Source: an uncultured Clostridia bacterium (GTDB lineage: Bacteria > Bacillota > Clostridia > Christensenellales > Borkfalkiaceae). From it: a stretch of DNA of 7,295 nt. A program made the position numbers and the translations under genes. Where the stretch lies: NCBI GenBank assembly GCA_946627905.1, contig CAMOVY010000055.1, positions 1 to 7,295 on the forward strand. The letters run 5' to 3'. Position 1 is the stretch's first letter; every line of letters begins with the position of its first letter. Below the pieces are notes generated by a model that was given only the letters and a program-made list of their open reading frames with translations, had not been told where the DNA came from and searched no databases. Positions 5,762-7,295 of this stretch are shown here, in pieces.

Positions 5762-7295
5762 TTAACCGAGCAAATCGGCATATCTGCTTTCGTAAACGTT
5801 AGTATACTTGGTATCATAACGGTAGGTGTTTATAAGCACCGTTCTGCTTTTAGAAGACTTTGCCGAAAGTTTTGCCGAAATCAATTCGTTTGCAAGGAAG
5901 TATAAGAAATTGTTTTCTTCTTCAAAATCTTCCCATTTTTCTTTCCGACTCTCAAAATATTCCGCCCAAGTCGCAGCGCCGTCCATATCTATATTAAGCG
6001 TATCCAAATAGTCGGAAAGAGTTGCGTATTGCTTATTTACAGTCCATACTTCCGAGAAGAACATAAAATGATAGCCGTAATCGGACGCAACTACTTTATA
6101 ACTACTGCCACCCGCATCCAGCAGCGCTTTGCCCGCATCGCCGAACGTCTTAACGTACTCGTTGTTGTCGGGTTTAATCACGTATCCTTTGTAAGTATTG
6201 AGTGAACCGGGGTCGGTCGAGAACGCGAATAATAATTCGTTTATCTTCGCGTCGTACTCTTTATCTTTAGGCTGCGCGGCGGTAGTGTATTCCCAGTATA
6301 TATCGTCGCTCGTACCCGCCGTACCGACGCTTTCGTCTTCGTACACGTAATTATTTACGAATTTGGTAAACTCTTCAAGACCGAAAGTCTTTGTGCTGTC
6401 TACCCTGTAAACGGCGGAAAGGTTTCTGTCGTCGTCAGCGTCTCTCAATTTTTCGATTACGCCTTGAAAAGCAAGGCTATTCGCCGCGTCTTTAGCAAAG
6501 GTATAATCGCCCGTAAATTTCTTTGTGTCAAAGTCGAAATCGTAGCCCGATAAAATCCAACTTGAGCGCAAATCTTTCGCAATAGTGCCCGCCAAAATAG
6601 TCTTCCTTTCGGCGGCGTATTGCGCTTCGGTTAAATGCTCGTGTTCGCGTTCTTCCTGTAAATCGGCTATCTTTTCGCTTTGGTAATCGTTTATCCCTAA
6701 AAGCAAATTGTAAACGTAGCCGTAAGTCCCGTATCTGCTGTAAAGAATAGGACTCGTCGCGCTGGCGGAAGACAAGGCGTCTACAAAGTCTTTATTAGAC
6801 CACTCCCCTTGCGCGTTAAGTTTGTCCTGATAAGACTGCTCAAGTTTTGCGTAAGTAAGATTTGTCTTTATGCCTTTTAATATCGCTTCTTCGTAATTAG
6901 AGATAAGTTGACTTTCATAGTTGTTTTTAAGAAGTTGCTTTAAATACTCGGTAGTTAAAAGCGTGCCTTTGTAATCTTCGCCCAACAAATCGTTTTCTTT
7001 AAGCAGTTTTATAACTTTATTGAACGCGCCGCGTTTGTATTCGTCCGAATTTACGTCAAAGCCGTCCCTTTCGATTTTTTCAACGTAATCTCCCTTATCC
7101 ACATCCTTTTCGGCGTTCGAAGCGCTGGTCGGAACGGTTCTTACGTCAAAAATCAGGGTATCTTTGGTTTCGACGTTAGTCTTATCTTCGGAAAAATATT
7201 CCAAAAGGTTGTTTATAGACTTATAGGCGGCGTACTTTGCTTCAGTTATCTCGTCGTTAGTCAAATACCTTTCAGCGGCAGGGGCGGCGATATCC
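5762..7295 (-). CDS. Probable parvulin-like peptidyl-prolyl isomerase / foldase, 5'-truncated by the window
   Basis: The frame is open from the window edge to the TAA at 5762. It continues past the TTG at 7264 as ...AAERYLTND..., so the true start and any signal peptide or lipobox lie outside. About 511 residues are visible. The best functional hint is at 6250-6050: ELLFAFSTDPGSLNTYKGY, then an F-x-D-A-x-x-A segment, and finally SDYGYHFMFFSEV. This order resembles the PpiC/parvulin rotamase fold of PrsA and SurA, with its opening A/F-S-x-D strand and closing T-x-x-G-Y-H strand. The rest is charged, helical and rich in Lys, Glu, Asp and Tyr, as expected for a chaperone-type arm outside the membrane. 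The fragment is longer than a typical PrsA (about 290), with about 95 residues after the rotamase-like core. I infer a cell-surface foldase; an uncharacterised surface protein with a degenerate rotamase domain is the alternative. Confidence 0.6.
   Translation of the reverse strand, partial: DIAAPAAERYLTNDEITEAKYAAYKSINNLLEYFSEDKTNVETKDTLIFDVRTVPTSASNAEKDVDKGDYVEKIERDGFDVNSDEYKRGAFNKVIKLLKENDLLGEDYKGTLLTTEYLKQLLKNNYESQLISNYEEAILKGIKTNLTYAKLEQSYQDKLNAQGEWSNKDFVDALSSASATSPILYSRYGTYGYVYNLLLGINDYQSEKIADLQEEREHEHLTEAQYAAERKTILAGTIAKDLRSSWILSGYDFDFDTKKFTGDYTFAKDAANSLAFQGVIEKLRDADDDRNLSAVYRVDSTKTFGLEEFTKFVNNYVYEDESVGTAGTSDDIYWEYTTAAQPKDKEYDAKINELLFAFSTDPGSLNTYKGYVIKPDNNEYVKTFGDAGKALLDAGGSSYKVVASDYGYHFMFFSEVWTVNKQYATLSDYLDTLNIDMDGAATWAEYFESRKEKWEDFEEENNFLYFLANELISAKLSAKSSKSRTVLINTYRYDTKYTNVYESRYADLLG

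Noticed and set aside
5067..5765. Plus-strand open frames at 5067-5480 and 5574-5765
   Set aside because: They are antisense to the PHP gene, whose metal-ligand motifs are clear, and have no family resemblance.
7262..7264. TTG at 7264 as the start of the foldase-like gene
   Set aside because: The frame stays open through to the window edge with a coding-like sequence and no ribosome binding site is seen, so the gene is most likely truncated by the window.
4968..7295. A new defence or toxin-antitoxin system made of the PHP, AEC and foldase-like genes
   Set aside because: PHP domains do occur in defence loci, but there is no nuclease, helicase, NTPase sensor, toxin or mobile element here, and a terminator separates the foldase-like gene from the pair.

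Overview
The window looks like a chromosomal segment from a Gram-positive, Clostridia-like member of the Bacillota. This is inferred from a PyrR-type attenuator ahead of a pyr operon, purine-rich Shine-Dalgarno sequences, strong U-tailed terminators and a PrsA/SurA-like foldase candidate. No species can be named from the sequence alone. Every gene I can support is on the minus strand, so the window reads from high to low coordinates.

Reading in the direction of transcription: (1) 7295-5762 is the 3' part of a large gene, cut by the window edge, for a probable secreted parvulin-like peptidyl-prolyl isomerase. It ends in an intrinsic terminator at 5746-5715. (2) 5696-4968 encodes a PHP-domain metal-dependent phosphoesterase. 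It overlaps by 10 bases (3) 4977-3976, an AEC-family membrane transporter, so these two form a translationally coupled pair. (4) 3975-3794 is a compact regulatory region. It holds a consensus promoter (TTGACA, 17 bases, TATAAT), a PyrR-binding hairpin with a CAGAGA hexaloop, an antiterminator and an intrinsic terminator. (5) 3793-1 is the start of a pyrimidine biosynthesis operon: pyrR, pyrC and the first 668 codons of carB, which runs off the left edge.

The pyr genes work together. PyrR senses the uridine nucleotide pool and binds the leader hairpin, which blocks the antiterminator and lets the terminator stop transcription before pyrR. When pyrimidines are scarce the operon is read through, giving dihydroorotase (PyrC) and the large subunit of carbamoyl-phosphate synthetase (CarB). 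The operon is unusual in that carA and pyrB are absent between pyrR, pyrC and carB.

I see no mobile element, CRISPR array, tRNA, rRNA or recognisable defence system. The most informative parts are the complete PyrR attenuator, the abbreviated pyr gene order, and the PHP/AEC pair, which begins directly behind a terminator with no clear promoter of its own. There is no gene-free stretch over 300 bases; the longest is the 182-base pyr regulatory region.
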